From Dromiciops gliroides (taxonomy: Eukaryota > Chordata > Mammalia > Microbiotheria > Microbiotheriidae), in the NCBI RefSeq assembly GCF_019393635.1, contig NC_057862.1, positions 478,520,669-478,584,668 of the forward strand: DNA of 64,000 nt, given 5' to 3'. This document shows positions 13,101 through 25,100 of this stretch, piece after piece; the first letter of the stretch is position 1, and each line of letters starts with the position of its first letter. The notes beneath the pieces are model-generated. The model saw nothing but the letters and a program-made list of their open reading frames with translations, did not search any database and had not been told where the DNA came from. The position numbers were made by a program, and so were the translations under genes.

Positions 13101-16100
13101 TTTTTTTTTTAGGCAATGGGGGTTAAGTGACTTGCCCAGAGTCACACAGCTAGTAAGTGTCAAGTGGTCTGAGGCCGAGATTTGAACTCAGGTTACTCCT
13201 GAATCCAGGGCCGGTGCTTTAACCACTGCGCCATCTAGCTGCCCCCACTTCGGTCTATTTTTAATGGCTGTCCCCCATTGCCTGGAATATTCTTCCTCCT
13301 CACACCACCACCATCTGTCTTCCTTCAAGACTCAGCTTAATGCTAACCTTCTGCAAGAGGCCTTTGCTGGTGCCCCCCCTCCCTTCTCCTCTCTTCCTCC
13401 CACCATCCTTGGGTTTTCCCTCTGAGATTATCTCCCATATGTAGTAGTTTGGCATGTTGTCGGTGTCGTCCCCCCCCCCCCCATATGAACTTCTTGAGGG
13501 CAAGGATTCTGTTTTTTTTTGCCTTTACTAGTACTTAATAAGTGCCTGGCTTCTTATAAGCACTTGATAAATGCTTGTTGATTTAGGAGCCTATTGAAAT
13601 AATTGAGTGGTAAGGAAAGTTTAAACTGGGATGATTTCTGTGAGAACAGAGAAGAGAGGACTGATGGAATGGGTGTCACAGGAGGTGGAATTGATAGCAC
13701 TTGCTAATGGATTCTGTTCCCCTCTTCCTCAGTTCTCATATTCGAAGATAACGCTGAAGATATAAGACTTAGTAACAGATATTGATTATATATGTGCATG
13801 TATGATCTAAATTTGTGCTGTTTTGTTACTTTGTTACTATGTAAAAATGATGACAAATGACAATTTATGCAACAATTCTAGGTAGGATAAACCACCTCTT
13901 GTTTCTAAAATTAGAAGATGAAATTATGCCCTACTAAAATGATAAAACATACACTCATCATCTCTAGTTTAGTCTCATCCCAGTAAAATATCTTTCCTAC
14001 CTCCATGAATTATCAGAAATAGCTCTCCTTTGGTCTGCAATACATTTAACACTATTAGACAGGCTATTAAAAATACTTCTCTTCTTTCAAGGCCCAGGTT
14101 AAGTATCTTCTGTGATACCTTCTCTGATCCCCTCCATCCAAGGCTGTTTTGGAACCAGTTCTAAATGATTCTCAACAGCTGATTGTTAAATTTTCAGTGT
14201 GAGCTTTTATACCTCAAAATTGTTAATTGTTACAAATTAAGGCTTCAATATTGTTTTGTTGATTTCTAGCTTAAGAAAGTGATCAAGAAAAAATAATAAT
14301 TACAGATGTTGAGCCACTCTTAATAAAGAGATCAAGGTTTTTCAAGAAATTGAAGACAATGTGGAGTAAAGAAGATAGCTTGAAAAGGGAAAAGGATCGA
14401 GGGGAGGGCTTGTTAGGAATTATGGGAAATTATGTAGTTGTGGATTTGAAGTTTGGAAGGACTGAGTTCAAATCCTGCCTCTGACATTTTAAGAATGCAC
14501 ATTCATTTGCTATCAGTCAGTAAACATTTATTAAGGTACCTACTATACTCCAGGCAATTTGCTAGAGCTCTGGGAATACAAAGGTAAAAGACTATCTCCT
14601 GCTCTGAAGGAGCTCCCTTGGGATAGAGAAGACACACATGATGTATAAATAAGATGTTTGTGGGATAAATTTTGAAATAATCAACAGAAGGAAGGCACTA
14701 GGATAAGGGGGATCAGGAAAGGTAGGGTTCTAGCTGGGACTTTTGAAGGAAGCCAGAAAAGCCAGTGGGTGGAGATGAGAAGAGAATGCATTCCAGATAT
14801 GAGGTTAGGCAGTGAAAATGCTTGGAGTTGGGAGATGGAACAGCCAGGGGGGCCCCTCCTCACTGGATAGCAGAGTACTTGGGAGGGGTGTAAAGGTGCG
14901 AAGACTGGGGAGGTAGAGAAGCAGCAGGTTATGAAGGGTTCTGAACACCAGAGGATTTATTTGATCCCCTGAGGTGATATGGAGTCGCTGGAATTTATTG
15001 ACTCAGCTAGGTAGAGTAGTGGAAAAAGTGCTGGCTTGGAGTTAGGAAAATCTGAGTTCCCATGTGTCCTTAGACTCAGCTATGTGAACTGAGGTGAGTC
15101 ACTTATCTCTGTCTCAGTTGCCTCAGCTGAAAAATGGGAACAATAATAGCACCAAATTTCCAGGGTTGTTTGTGAGGGTCAAATAACATAGTATTTGTAA
15201 AGTACTTAGCCCAGGCACATAGTAGGTGCTTAATAAATCTGGCCTTCTTTCCTTCCCTCCCTTCTTTGGAGGGGGTGGGGAAACATGGTTAAACACAACT
15301 GTGTTACTCTAGGAAGATCAGTTTGGCAGCTGAGTGGGCGATGTACCAGAGCAGGGAGAGACTCTTGATAGGAAGATCAGCCAGCGGGTTATTGCAGTAG
15401 TCCAGGGATGAGGAAATAAAGGCCTGTACCTCTCTGGTGGCAGTGTCAGAGGAGAGAAAGCAGTGTGAGAGATGGTTATTAATAACCAATATCTTGGGGA
15501 GATTCAGAGCCTCCCCCTTCTTCCAAAGTCTTGACTTTTAGAGGTCCAGTTTCTCCTTCATATAATATTGCCTTGAATATTGGGTTAGACCCATCCCAAG
15601 TTTATAAGGAATTAAAGATGGGGAAGCTCATTGTGTTCTACTTTGGGTTTGCTGGAGACAGATCCTGCTATCTAGATAGCCGAAGGCTGGAGATAATCTC
15701 TGTGCAGGGGTCAGTTCTTGGCCCCAACCGACCACCAACTGTTTCAGAGCATACAAACTCTGTGCCCCCCCCCCCCCACAAGGGTGATGGGCATCCTTTT
15801 ATTAATAACCTGCTGACCTTATCCATAAAATAATTATCCAAAAACTAGGTCAGTTTTTTTATCGTCACAGGGCCATAGGAGAGGGATATTCTAAAGGTAA
15901 AATAGACCTTGGCAGCAGATAGGATGTGGGAAAGAGTGAGCTGAGGTTGACATCTCGGTTTCAAGGCCGCTGACTTAGTACTTACTACTTGTTCTCTTTT
16001 TGACTTTCCCTCATCTGTAAAACTAAAGGGTTGGACTAGATAACCAGCGAGATCCTTTTCAGCTCTAAATGCTGTGTTCTTTGTTCTGGTCCCTTGTATT

Positions 16101-19100
16101 GTGAAATGAATGTCCAGAAGGCACATCTGTTCAAAAGCATTCAAATGACTCCTTATTGCTTATAAATTTAAATTTTGTACTCCTTAGGGTGGTATTCAAG
16201 GGTCCCTTTGGTATATCCCTCAGCTTGTCTTTCTGACTTTATTTCTCATTTGCATATACAAACCATCTGTTTGCGGTGAACTACACTACCCGTGGCATCC
16301 TAATCATGCTGGTTTTTTCCCTTCTCTTCCATGACTTGTCCATTTTTATTTTCTGTTTCAGAAATTCCTTTCCTATAATCTGTCTCTGAAAATCTTATTC
16401 TTCCTTCAGGGCTCCCCTCATCATAAAGTAGGGAGGTTTTGATAGATAACTTTAAGGCTCTCAAAGGCTTTGGAGAGTATCCATAGTAAGGCAGCAAGGC
16501 TGTTGTGGGACCTTGAGTTCAGGCTATATATAGATTGGTTGATGAAATTGTTAAGCCTGGAGAAGAGAAGGGTGTGTGTTTGGGTGGGGAGTGTGGGGTG
16601 TGGGCTAGTGAGGGGGAAAGTAGAAACATGACAGTTTTCTTTGTGAATTGGAAAGACTCATCTGCAAGGAGTAAATCTGTTCTCCTTGAGCCCAAGAGGA
16701 CAGAACCAGGAGCAATGAACAAAAGTTGCAAAGAAGCCAGTTTTGTCAAGAAAAATTTCCTTAAAAATGAGTGTTATCCAAAATTGAAGTGTGCTTCTTT
16801 GGGAAGGTTGCCGTGGGGCTGAGGGAGGGGCTCTTTTTTTTTTTTTTTTTGCGGGCAATGGGGGTTAAGTGACTTGCCCAGGGTCACATAGCTAGTAAGT
16901 GTCAAGTGTCTGAGGCCGGATTTCAACTCAGGTACTCCTGACTCCAGGGCCAGTGCATTATCCACTGTTTCTCATTTAAAAAATGGAGCAGTAAGACCTT
17001 TAATGCCTTAACAATAATAATATTTATATGGCACTTTAATATAATCCACATGCCCATTGAATTTATGACTTTCCTTAGTTTTACATCTGATACTTTATGA
17101 TTGTGTGGCACAGGACAAGGCACTTTCTTGAGGGAGGCACATTTCAAGTTTTATAAACTTAGCTTGAATTTAGAGAAAGAAATCAGTTCTGGGGGCAGCT
17201 AGGTGGCACAGTGAGTGGAGCACTGGCCCTGATTCAGGAGGACCTGACTTCAAATCCAGCCTCAGACATTTGACACTGGCTGTGTGACCCTGGGCAAGTC
17301 ACTTAACCCCAATTGCCTCACAAAAAAAGGAAAAAAAAAAGAAAAAAGAAATCAGTTCCTAGGAAATCATTCTTTTCATAAAGTCCTATATTCACTTTCT
17401 TATTCATTCATTCATTCATTCACCTATTTATTCATCCATTTATTTATTTGCTCATTTATCTATCGATTTATTTACTTTCTTTGAATTAGGGATGGTATAA
17501 ATTACAACTATCACTTTTTTTGCTACCAACTTAATTGGATGAAATTATGGTGCTTTCCCTTTATAAGAATATTATTAATATAGCTTCACTTTCAGAGAGG
17601 AAATAGTTACATATCTAAAACTAGTCTAAGAATTACATAGCAAATCTCTATGACATTAATTTCATGTCCAATTTTAAAATTCAGAGCTGTCATAATTAAA
17701 TGAATTTTGAAAGTATACTTTCAAATTATTGCCATTGACCATTGACCAGTATGTGGAGAAAAAAAGGTTACATCTGGGATATAGCTTCTTTGAACATCAG
17801 TACCAAATCAGAGTAGAAAACAGCTCTTATGTGTTCATCATGGTTTTATTAAATAACTACATATACATGTTGGTACAGTGAGAATTAGGTTAGTATGATG
17901 GCTAAAAAGTGCTGGAATATAACAAAAAAGGAAAATATTGGATGTTGGAGGAATGTGGGAAAACTGGGATGCTAATCCACTGTTGGTGGAGTTGTGAAAA
18001 GATCCAACCATTCTGGAGAGTGATTTGGAACTATGCCCAAAGGGCTATAGAACTGTGCATACCCTTTTGATCCAGCAATACCACTGCTAGGTTTATATCC
18101 CAAAGACATCCCCCAAAAGAGAAAAAAGACCTATTTGTACAAAAATATTTACAGTAGCTCTTTTGTGGTGGCTAAGAATTGGAAATTAAAGGAATGCCCC
18201 TCAATTGGGGAATGACTAAACAAGGCTGTCGTATAAGAAGGTAATGGAATATTATTGTGCTATAAGAAATGACAACAGGATGATTTCAGAAAGGCCTGGA
18301 AAGATTATATAAACTGATGTATAGTGAAGTGAGCAGAATGGAGAGAACATTGTGCTATAATGTGGTGGTGGCTTTGTTACTCTAAGAATATAGCACAGTA
18401 TACTATGAATTTTGCCATTATTTTGTGTCTGATGAGCACACATACAATATAGATTCTGTGTTTTTCTGATTTAAAAAAATGTCAAATGACCACATCATTT
18501 GCTCCAGCTTATTTCATATTTCTTTGAATTACAGATAGTGGATCCTTTTTACAGTTGCTGTTAGAAGGGAACTATGAAGCCATTTTTCTAAATACAGTTA
18601 CCCAAAACATTTTTAATGGACCCATGTTTGAACGAGGAGAAGATTGACAGTTATCTGGAAAAGCAGATTCTTACATTCCTGGACTCTTCAGGAGATTTGT
18701 ATGAAACTGAAAGGTAGGACTTCTTTTTTTTTTAAACTTCAGTTGTCATAGTGGAAACAGATTGTAGTTAACCTGTATAGAAAAATTGTTAACATTAATC
18801 TCCTTCATCATTTTACTTGGTCTCTGAGTGCTGCCTAATAATTCCAGTTTGAGATTTCTGCAGCATCTGACCTAAATTTGATTTGTTTTGCTGCATTGGT
18901 TCAGGATAAGTATGCATGGTGTCACAGAACCCAACCTTCAGGTACACATATTTTTGAACAAATATGTCAGCTTTGTTTTGTCCTTCCTTTGCACTGGAAA
19001 ACAGAGTCCAAAACAAGGTATAGGAGAAGTCTTGTTCCTTTGGTTGCATTTTAAAAAACTGATTTGCTAATGCTCTATTATCCTGCACTCAGTTTCTTTA

Positions 19101-22100
19101 AGGATTTTTTAAAATTTCAAAACTAATTATTTCTAGGACCAAGTGATGGAGGTTAGATCTTCCAAGAGACCAGTTTTCCACCAGAGACCTCCTCATTTTC
19201 TAGCAAGATCTGCTGCTGCTTCTAGTCTCCATACCCTCTTCTTTCTGAGCAAGGATGTATTTCATCCATTACATTTCTTTGGAGTTTTTTCCTCCATGGT
19301 CAAATGTTGCATTGTTGTTTCATTAGATATTTTTCCCAATAAATTTCCTATATCAAGGTTGTTAATTGTTATTTCTTGGACTTTACCAAATGTGGGCAGC
19401 TGCTACCCTGGTAGTGAGAATACAGCTTTTGATTCTTTTTTTTTTTTCCCTCAGTATCTTCTGTAATTGAATTCAGTTTATCTCTACCTAGGAACTAGAA
19501 TAAATCAGTCTGAGATGGATAAATTATGCTCCTAACCAATATAGGATCCATAATCTAGCTCCAGCTTCCTGTTGTAAAATTACTTCATATTACACCCTGA
19601 CATGCATTGTATGTTCCAGACAAATTAGACTACTGGCTGTTAACGTAGACTTTAACATTCTACCTGCCATCTCCACGAATTTGTATAGATTCTCTTCCAA
19701 GCTTATACTGTATTCCTCTTAACTTCTAGCTTCCTACAAGACTCTTCTTAATTTCCAGCCACCTCCTTTTTGAATGAAGCCTTTTCAGATTTCCCTAGTT
19801 GTTTTCTTCAGTGTGAGGTTATTTTATATTTATTCATTTCTGTATATATTCCACCCCCTACACCATTTAAAATGTAAATTTCTTAAAGGTTGGTATTGTT
19901 TTGTGTTTGCCTTTGTATCCTCAATATAGTGCTTTGCCCATAGTCTGTACTTCATAAATGTTTGTTAAAATGTATTGAAAGCATTATTGAATTTGGAGTT
20001 TGGAGTTTTTCTGTGCTCTATATAGATGGGTTGCCCTCTTCCAGCCTATTAGGTTCAAGGATATTTTAGAGGACAATATTTTCTTTTTATTCCTCTCATA
20101 GATATTTATATTAATGGTGCAGCATGATAATTCCTTAGCAAAATGAACTCAATGAAGACTTTTATCCAGGGTTTTCTTTCTGTGTTCAGATTATTATTCA
20201 GATATCTTCAGAAAATGTGAGAGCTGCTAAAAGTAGAAAAGGAGTAGGTCAGAGGATCCTGCTTCTGGAGCTGAAATGGATCTTGATCATCTAGTCCAGA
20301 CTCTGAATTTTGCAGATGAGGAAATTTGAAGCCCATAGAAATTAAGTGACAGGTCAGAATCTGCAGAGCTAGGATATGAACTCCAGTCCTTTGGTTTCAG
20401 TAGTTTAGGTTCAATTTTCTTTTTTTTTTCTCTTCCTTCCTTCCTTCCTTCTTTTTTTTTTTTTTTTTAAAGTGAGGCAATTGGGGTTAAGTGACTTGCC
20501 CAGGGTTCACACAGCTAGTAAGTGTTAAGTGTCTGAGGTCAGATTTGAACTCAGGTACTCCTGAATCCAGGGCCGGTGCTCTATCCACTGCGCCACCTAG
20601 CTGCCCCCTTCTTTTTTTAATAATAAACATTTTTATTTATAGTTTTATTTTTCAAATTCTATCCTCCTCCTTCCCTCCCTTTCCCCATCCTGAGGCAGGA
20701 GCAATCTGATATGGGTTATACATGTATGATTATGCAAAACATTACCATATTTGTCATTTTGTATAAGGAAACTTGATTAAAAGAATAAAAATGAAAGAAA
20801 GTGAAAAATAGCATGCTTCAGCCTATTCCATCAATATCAGTTTTTTCTTTGGAGGTGGGTAAGTATGTTTCATCAGTAGTCCTTTGGATTGTCTTGAATC
20901 ATTGTATTGTTGTGAATAGTCAAGTCATCACCAGTTCTTCATCAAACAATATTGTTGTCTCTGTGTACAATGTCTCTTGGGTTTGCTGCTCACTTCACAA
21001 TACATCATTTCATACATGTCTCAATGTTCTTTCCACTGTACTATGTTACCTCATCATTGAGATAGGTTAGTTTGATTCAGAACTGTTTTGAAAAGAATCC
21101 TAGATATTCTCAGACATTCTGAACTGAAATAATAGATTTTCTTTTATATAACTAAAATCAGACCATATGTACCTGTGACTGTACCCATAAAAGGGCTTCA
21201 TGTTTATGTTTTTAATTCTCTCCTTTGCAGACAACAGATGATATTTCTGCTTGGAGTAAGCAGCTTACAACTCTTTGTTCAGAGCAACTGGACTGGCCCT
21301 CCTGTTGACTTACAGCCTCAGGACTTTTTGCCATCTGTTTTATTTCAACAATTCAGTGAGGTATGTTGGCTCAAGCTTCCTTTTGGATTCTTACTGTGTT
21401 TATCATCTCTGAGAAAAGGTGTGAATACATATGAAATTGGGGACCTAGAGGATAGTAAAGATGCATATACAACTCTTCACCATGTAGGAACTCTATGAGG
21501 GCTTGTTTCTTCATTAGATTTCTGAATATTTTGAAAAGTTCCAATTGTTTCAACTTCTATTCAAGTGATGATACCTAGTTTGTTATACATTTGATTGTGT
21601 TTCTTATTACAGTTACAGACACCTCTTTCTTCTTTGTTGTAGTTATGTCTGGAGTATATAAAAATGTTAGAAAAAAAAATATATATGTGAAACTTCTAGA
21701 TTATGTTACAGATGAGAAATACTGTGATGTTTTTTTGTTTGTTGTTTTTTAGTGAGGCAATTGGGGTTTAAGTGACTTGCCCGGGGGTCACACAGCTAGT
21801 AAGTATCAAGTGGTCTGAGGCTGGATTTGAAACTCAGGTCCTCCTGAATCCAGGGCCAGTGCTCCACTGCGCCACCTAGCTGCCCCAAGAATTGACCGTT
21901 TGTGGGAAGTATGGTCCAGGAAATTAAGGAAAACACAATTATATTTAAGAATAGGAATTATGTTTCCTATGGGAATCCTGGGCTTTGGATGTGGAAGGCA
22001 CCCTAGATATCTTTGTCCAACCCTTTCATTTTATAGTCGAGGAAACAGATCTAGAGGTTGAAGTGACTTATAGAAGGGGTCACAGATAATTATCACACTG

Positions 22101-25100
22101 ATGCTACAGATTGGTCAGTTAACCATTCATCATGTTAAGTATCTATGCTATACATAACTGTGCTAACTACTGAGAGTGATTAAAAATCCAAGAGCCAAGA
22201 AACAGGAAATATATAGTCTACTCCCACAAAGAGCGAGGCTTCAGAGCAGTCCCATGGATATTATGAAATCCATATATAAGGTGCGCACTCAGCTATTCGA
22301 TAACAATCTTAGTTGCCCCATAGCAGAGGGAAATGGTTTAAAGAATTTATAGGGTTGTTTAGAGGACGATGCTCACGTCAGTAGAGGAGACAGGCTCCAG
22401 GCATTAAGAAGCCGTAAAAAGTGGATCAAATTTCAAGAACTGCAACAATATGGAGCCAGAAGTGTAGGGGCAAGCTGCCTTGCATCACTCAACCTCTGAG
22501 ACCTCTTCAATAATTGATGATCATGATGCCATTGAATCTTCAAAAGGTTAAATTCAATAAAGGTTACAATTTAATGAATTCTTTTTAAGATGACGGGGAA
22601 GTGTGTACTGGGCCATGTGGACAGGAAGATGGGTGCTAAATGCCCTCGAAAGGTTTCCTTTGCAGTTATCGCAGGATTCACAAATCTGGAGCTGGAAGGG
22701 ACCTTAGAGGTCCTCTAGTCCAGCCTCCTCATTTCACAGATGAAGGAACTCAGTTCTAGGGATTTGCCAAAGGTCACACAAGTAGTAAGTCACAGAGAGC
22801 TCAGGTCCTCTGGACTCTAAATTCAGCTTCTTTCCATCACACAGTACTGTAACACCCTGCCTTCCAAATATTTAAATTAAAAATTTTTTTGGTACTTTTA
22901 ACTGCTGGAACTTTACTATTATAGGACATGTTTACATTATTCAATTGAAATAACGTATGTAAGTATTTTAAAAAGCATAAACTGTTACATAAATGTCATT
23001 TATTATTATTATTGTTATTGTTATTGGAGAATACAAGAAATTCTGTGCATCTTGTTAAGAGGCAATAGGGACTCAACTTGTGATTTCATGGGTATAGAAA
23101 GGTCCCTAGTTAGGAAATTGCCTCTACCAGTGCAAGTCAGCACTTTGTATTGCCAGTTAAGGAAGTTCTGTAGAGCAAGTTAAGTTGCCCTGGGTAATAC
23201 AGCCAGTACATTCAGAAGTGGGGGTTTGAATTCAGGTCTTCTTGGCTCCAAGGCTAGCTCTCTATTCTGTCTTTCTTCTTCATAGTACTGTATAACTAAG
23301 GCCATAGCATATGAGAATAATCTTTAGCTTTCAGGAGCTTGTGATATAGTTGGTAATTTGAGATATAAGTTCATGAAACCATTAAGTATTTCTGAACGGC
23401 AGTATGTAATCGTGCTGAGTGACGAGTTACAGGTCATAACTGCTACAGAAGTTCCGAAAAGGGGGAAAATTAATGGAGGCAGCAGCTGTCAGTGAAGGCC
23501 TCATGGAGGAGATCCTTGATCATGGGACAGGCAATAGGAATGGGTTGGATCCAATGTGGCAATATCAGGAGGAGAGTTGTCAAGCAGAGCTGGAATCTAT
23601 TTATTATACTACAAGGTTTATAGAGGCATTTACTGGTTGAAGGGCTCTGGTAGAGGCCAAAGTAGTAAGAGCAATGTTTAGAGAGATAGGGTGGGGGTCA
23701 GTTTGTAGAAGACACTGAGTGTGAGGTTTAGTGGTTCTTCATTTTATAGTCACTAGTGGCTGCTGGAGGTTTTTTGGGCTGGAGAGTGACACTTAACGCT
23801 GATGCATCTTCCCCATTTCTTCTGGTGTATTTTTTGAGACAGCTTTTGAGGTAAAGAGTGTGGCCAAGCTAATCTCTTACAGGTCCAAGCCCTTTACTTT
23901 TATCAGGATTGTTTATGTTAACCTGCTGAGCTAACTGGTGAGGGATAGCAATGTTAATTAAAATTTTATGCCACAACTTTAGGTCACTTTTGCACTTTCC
24001 AGCTTGATTGTTGATTATCTGTGACATTCTTTTTACCCTGCTCCTTTAGATGTTCAGTATCTTTTCATTGCCATGTTTATAAATATGCATTTTTTTTAAC
24101 ATGCCACATGTTCAACAGTGATTGACTAATATTCCTATGATGCTCATAGCCTAACATTGCCTTTTTTTTTTTGCAGGCAATGGGGGGTTAAGTGACTTGC
24201 CCAGGGTCACACAGCTAGTAAGTGTCAAGTAGTCTGAGGCCGGATTTGAACTCAGGTACTCCTGAATCCAGGGCCGGTGCTTTAACCACTGCGCCACCTA
24301 GCTGCCCCTTAACATTGCCTTTTAAAGTTAGATAGATAAAACCATGTATGGTGTTGCACTGTTTGTAATCCCCGGCTGCCAATGAGGCTGAGGCCAGTGG
24401 ATTCCTTGATTAGGAGTTCCTACTTGCAGTGGGCTGTGTTGGTAGGTTTCTGTGACATTGATATGGGCAGTTCCTGGGATTAGGGACCAATTCAGTTGCC
24501 TAAAAAGGGGGAAAACCTCTTCAGGTTGGAACAAGTAGCAGATCCTGTGCTTATCATTAATGGATTAGGCCTGTGAGTAGCTCCTGCACTTCTAGGTTGG
24601 GTGAAATAGGCAGACCCAATCTTTGAAGAAAAAATTACAAACACAAATAATTCCTTTTAAAAACTAGATTGTTACCCAAATCCTTGGGAACACATTTAGA
24701 ACTCAATCAGAATACCATTGTTAATTCATAGAAGTAGATGAGATACTTAGACTCCTTGTTTTGGAAAAAAAAAAGTTTAATTAGTACCATATTTTGAAAG
24801 CTCTGAGATGAAAGTCGAGTAAGAAACCCACTCATTTACTGAGTACCAAGTAGAACCCAATAATTTCCAAGTTAGTCATCAGAGAGCGAAATATTAGCTG
24901 ATTAAATAATGCAATACTTTTGTCTAAACTACATAACTTAGTCTTGTAAATGTGTAATGCGACTCTCTCTGATGCTCTTCAGAGCCAGTGGTTCAGCTTT
25001 CAAGAAAATGGTCTGAAATTTATGCTTAGAGCAGATAGGCTTTGACATCAAGTCAAGTCAAGTGGGATGAGTTTTCTCAATGTTGACTCTTCTCCTGTCA

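Larger units (their letters stand above)
14513..15960 (-). mobile_element. L2, interrupted by a MIR and an LTR
   Basis: Antisense L2 from AGTAAACATTTATTAAGGTACC through GGAAGGCACTAGGATAAG, GGTTATGAAGGGTTCTGAAC, then 15300-15465 (ATCAGTTTGGCAGCTGAG, CGGGTTATTGCAGTAGTCCA) and 15870-15960 (CTTGGCAGCAGATAGGATGT). Insertions are a MIR at 15003-15245 and the LTR at 15466-15869. Confidence 0.65.

Noticed and set aside
12917-13246. Regularly spaced repeats as a CRISPR-like array
   Set aside because: Units are about 150-bp SINEs in a mammalian intron with target duplications between them.
17191-17346. tRNA gene call for the GGGGCAGCTAGGTGG head sequences
   Set aside because: The head is tRNA-derived, but every copy is part of a dispersed SINE with A tail and target duplications.
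20491-20709. Many short ORFs with [15 protein letters not shown]-like peptides
   Set aside because: The same peptide recurs at over ten places because it is the reverse SINE translated; not a protein family.
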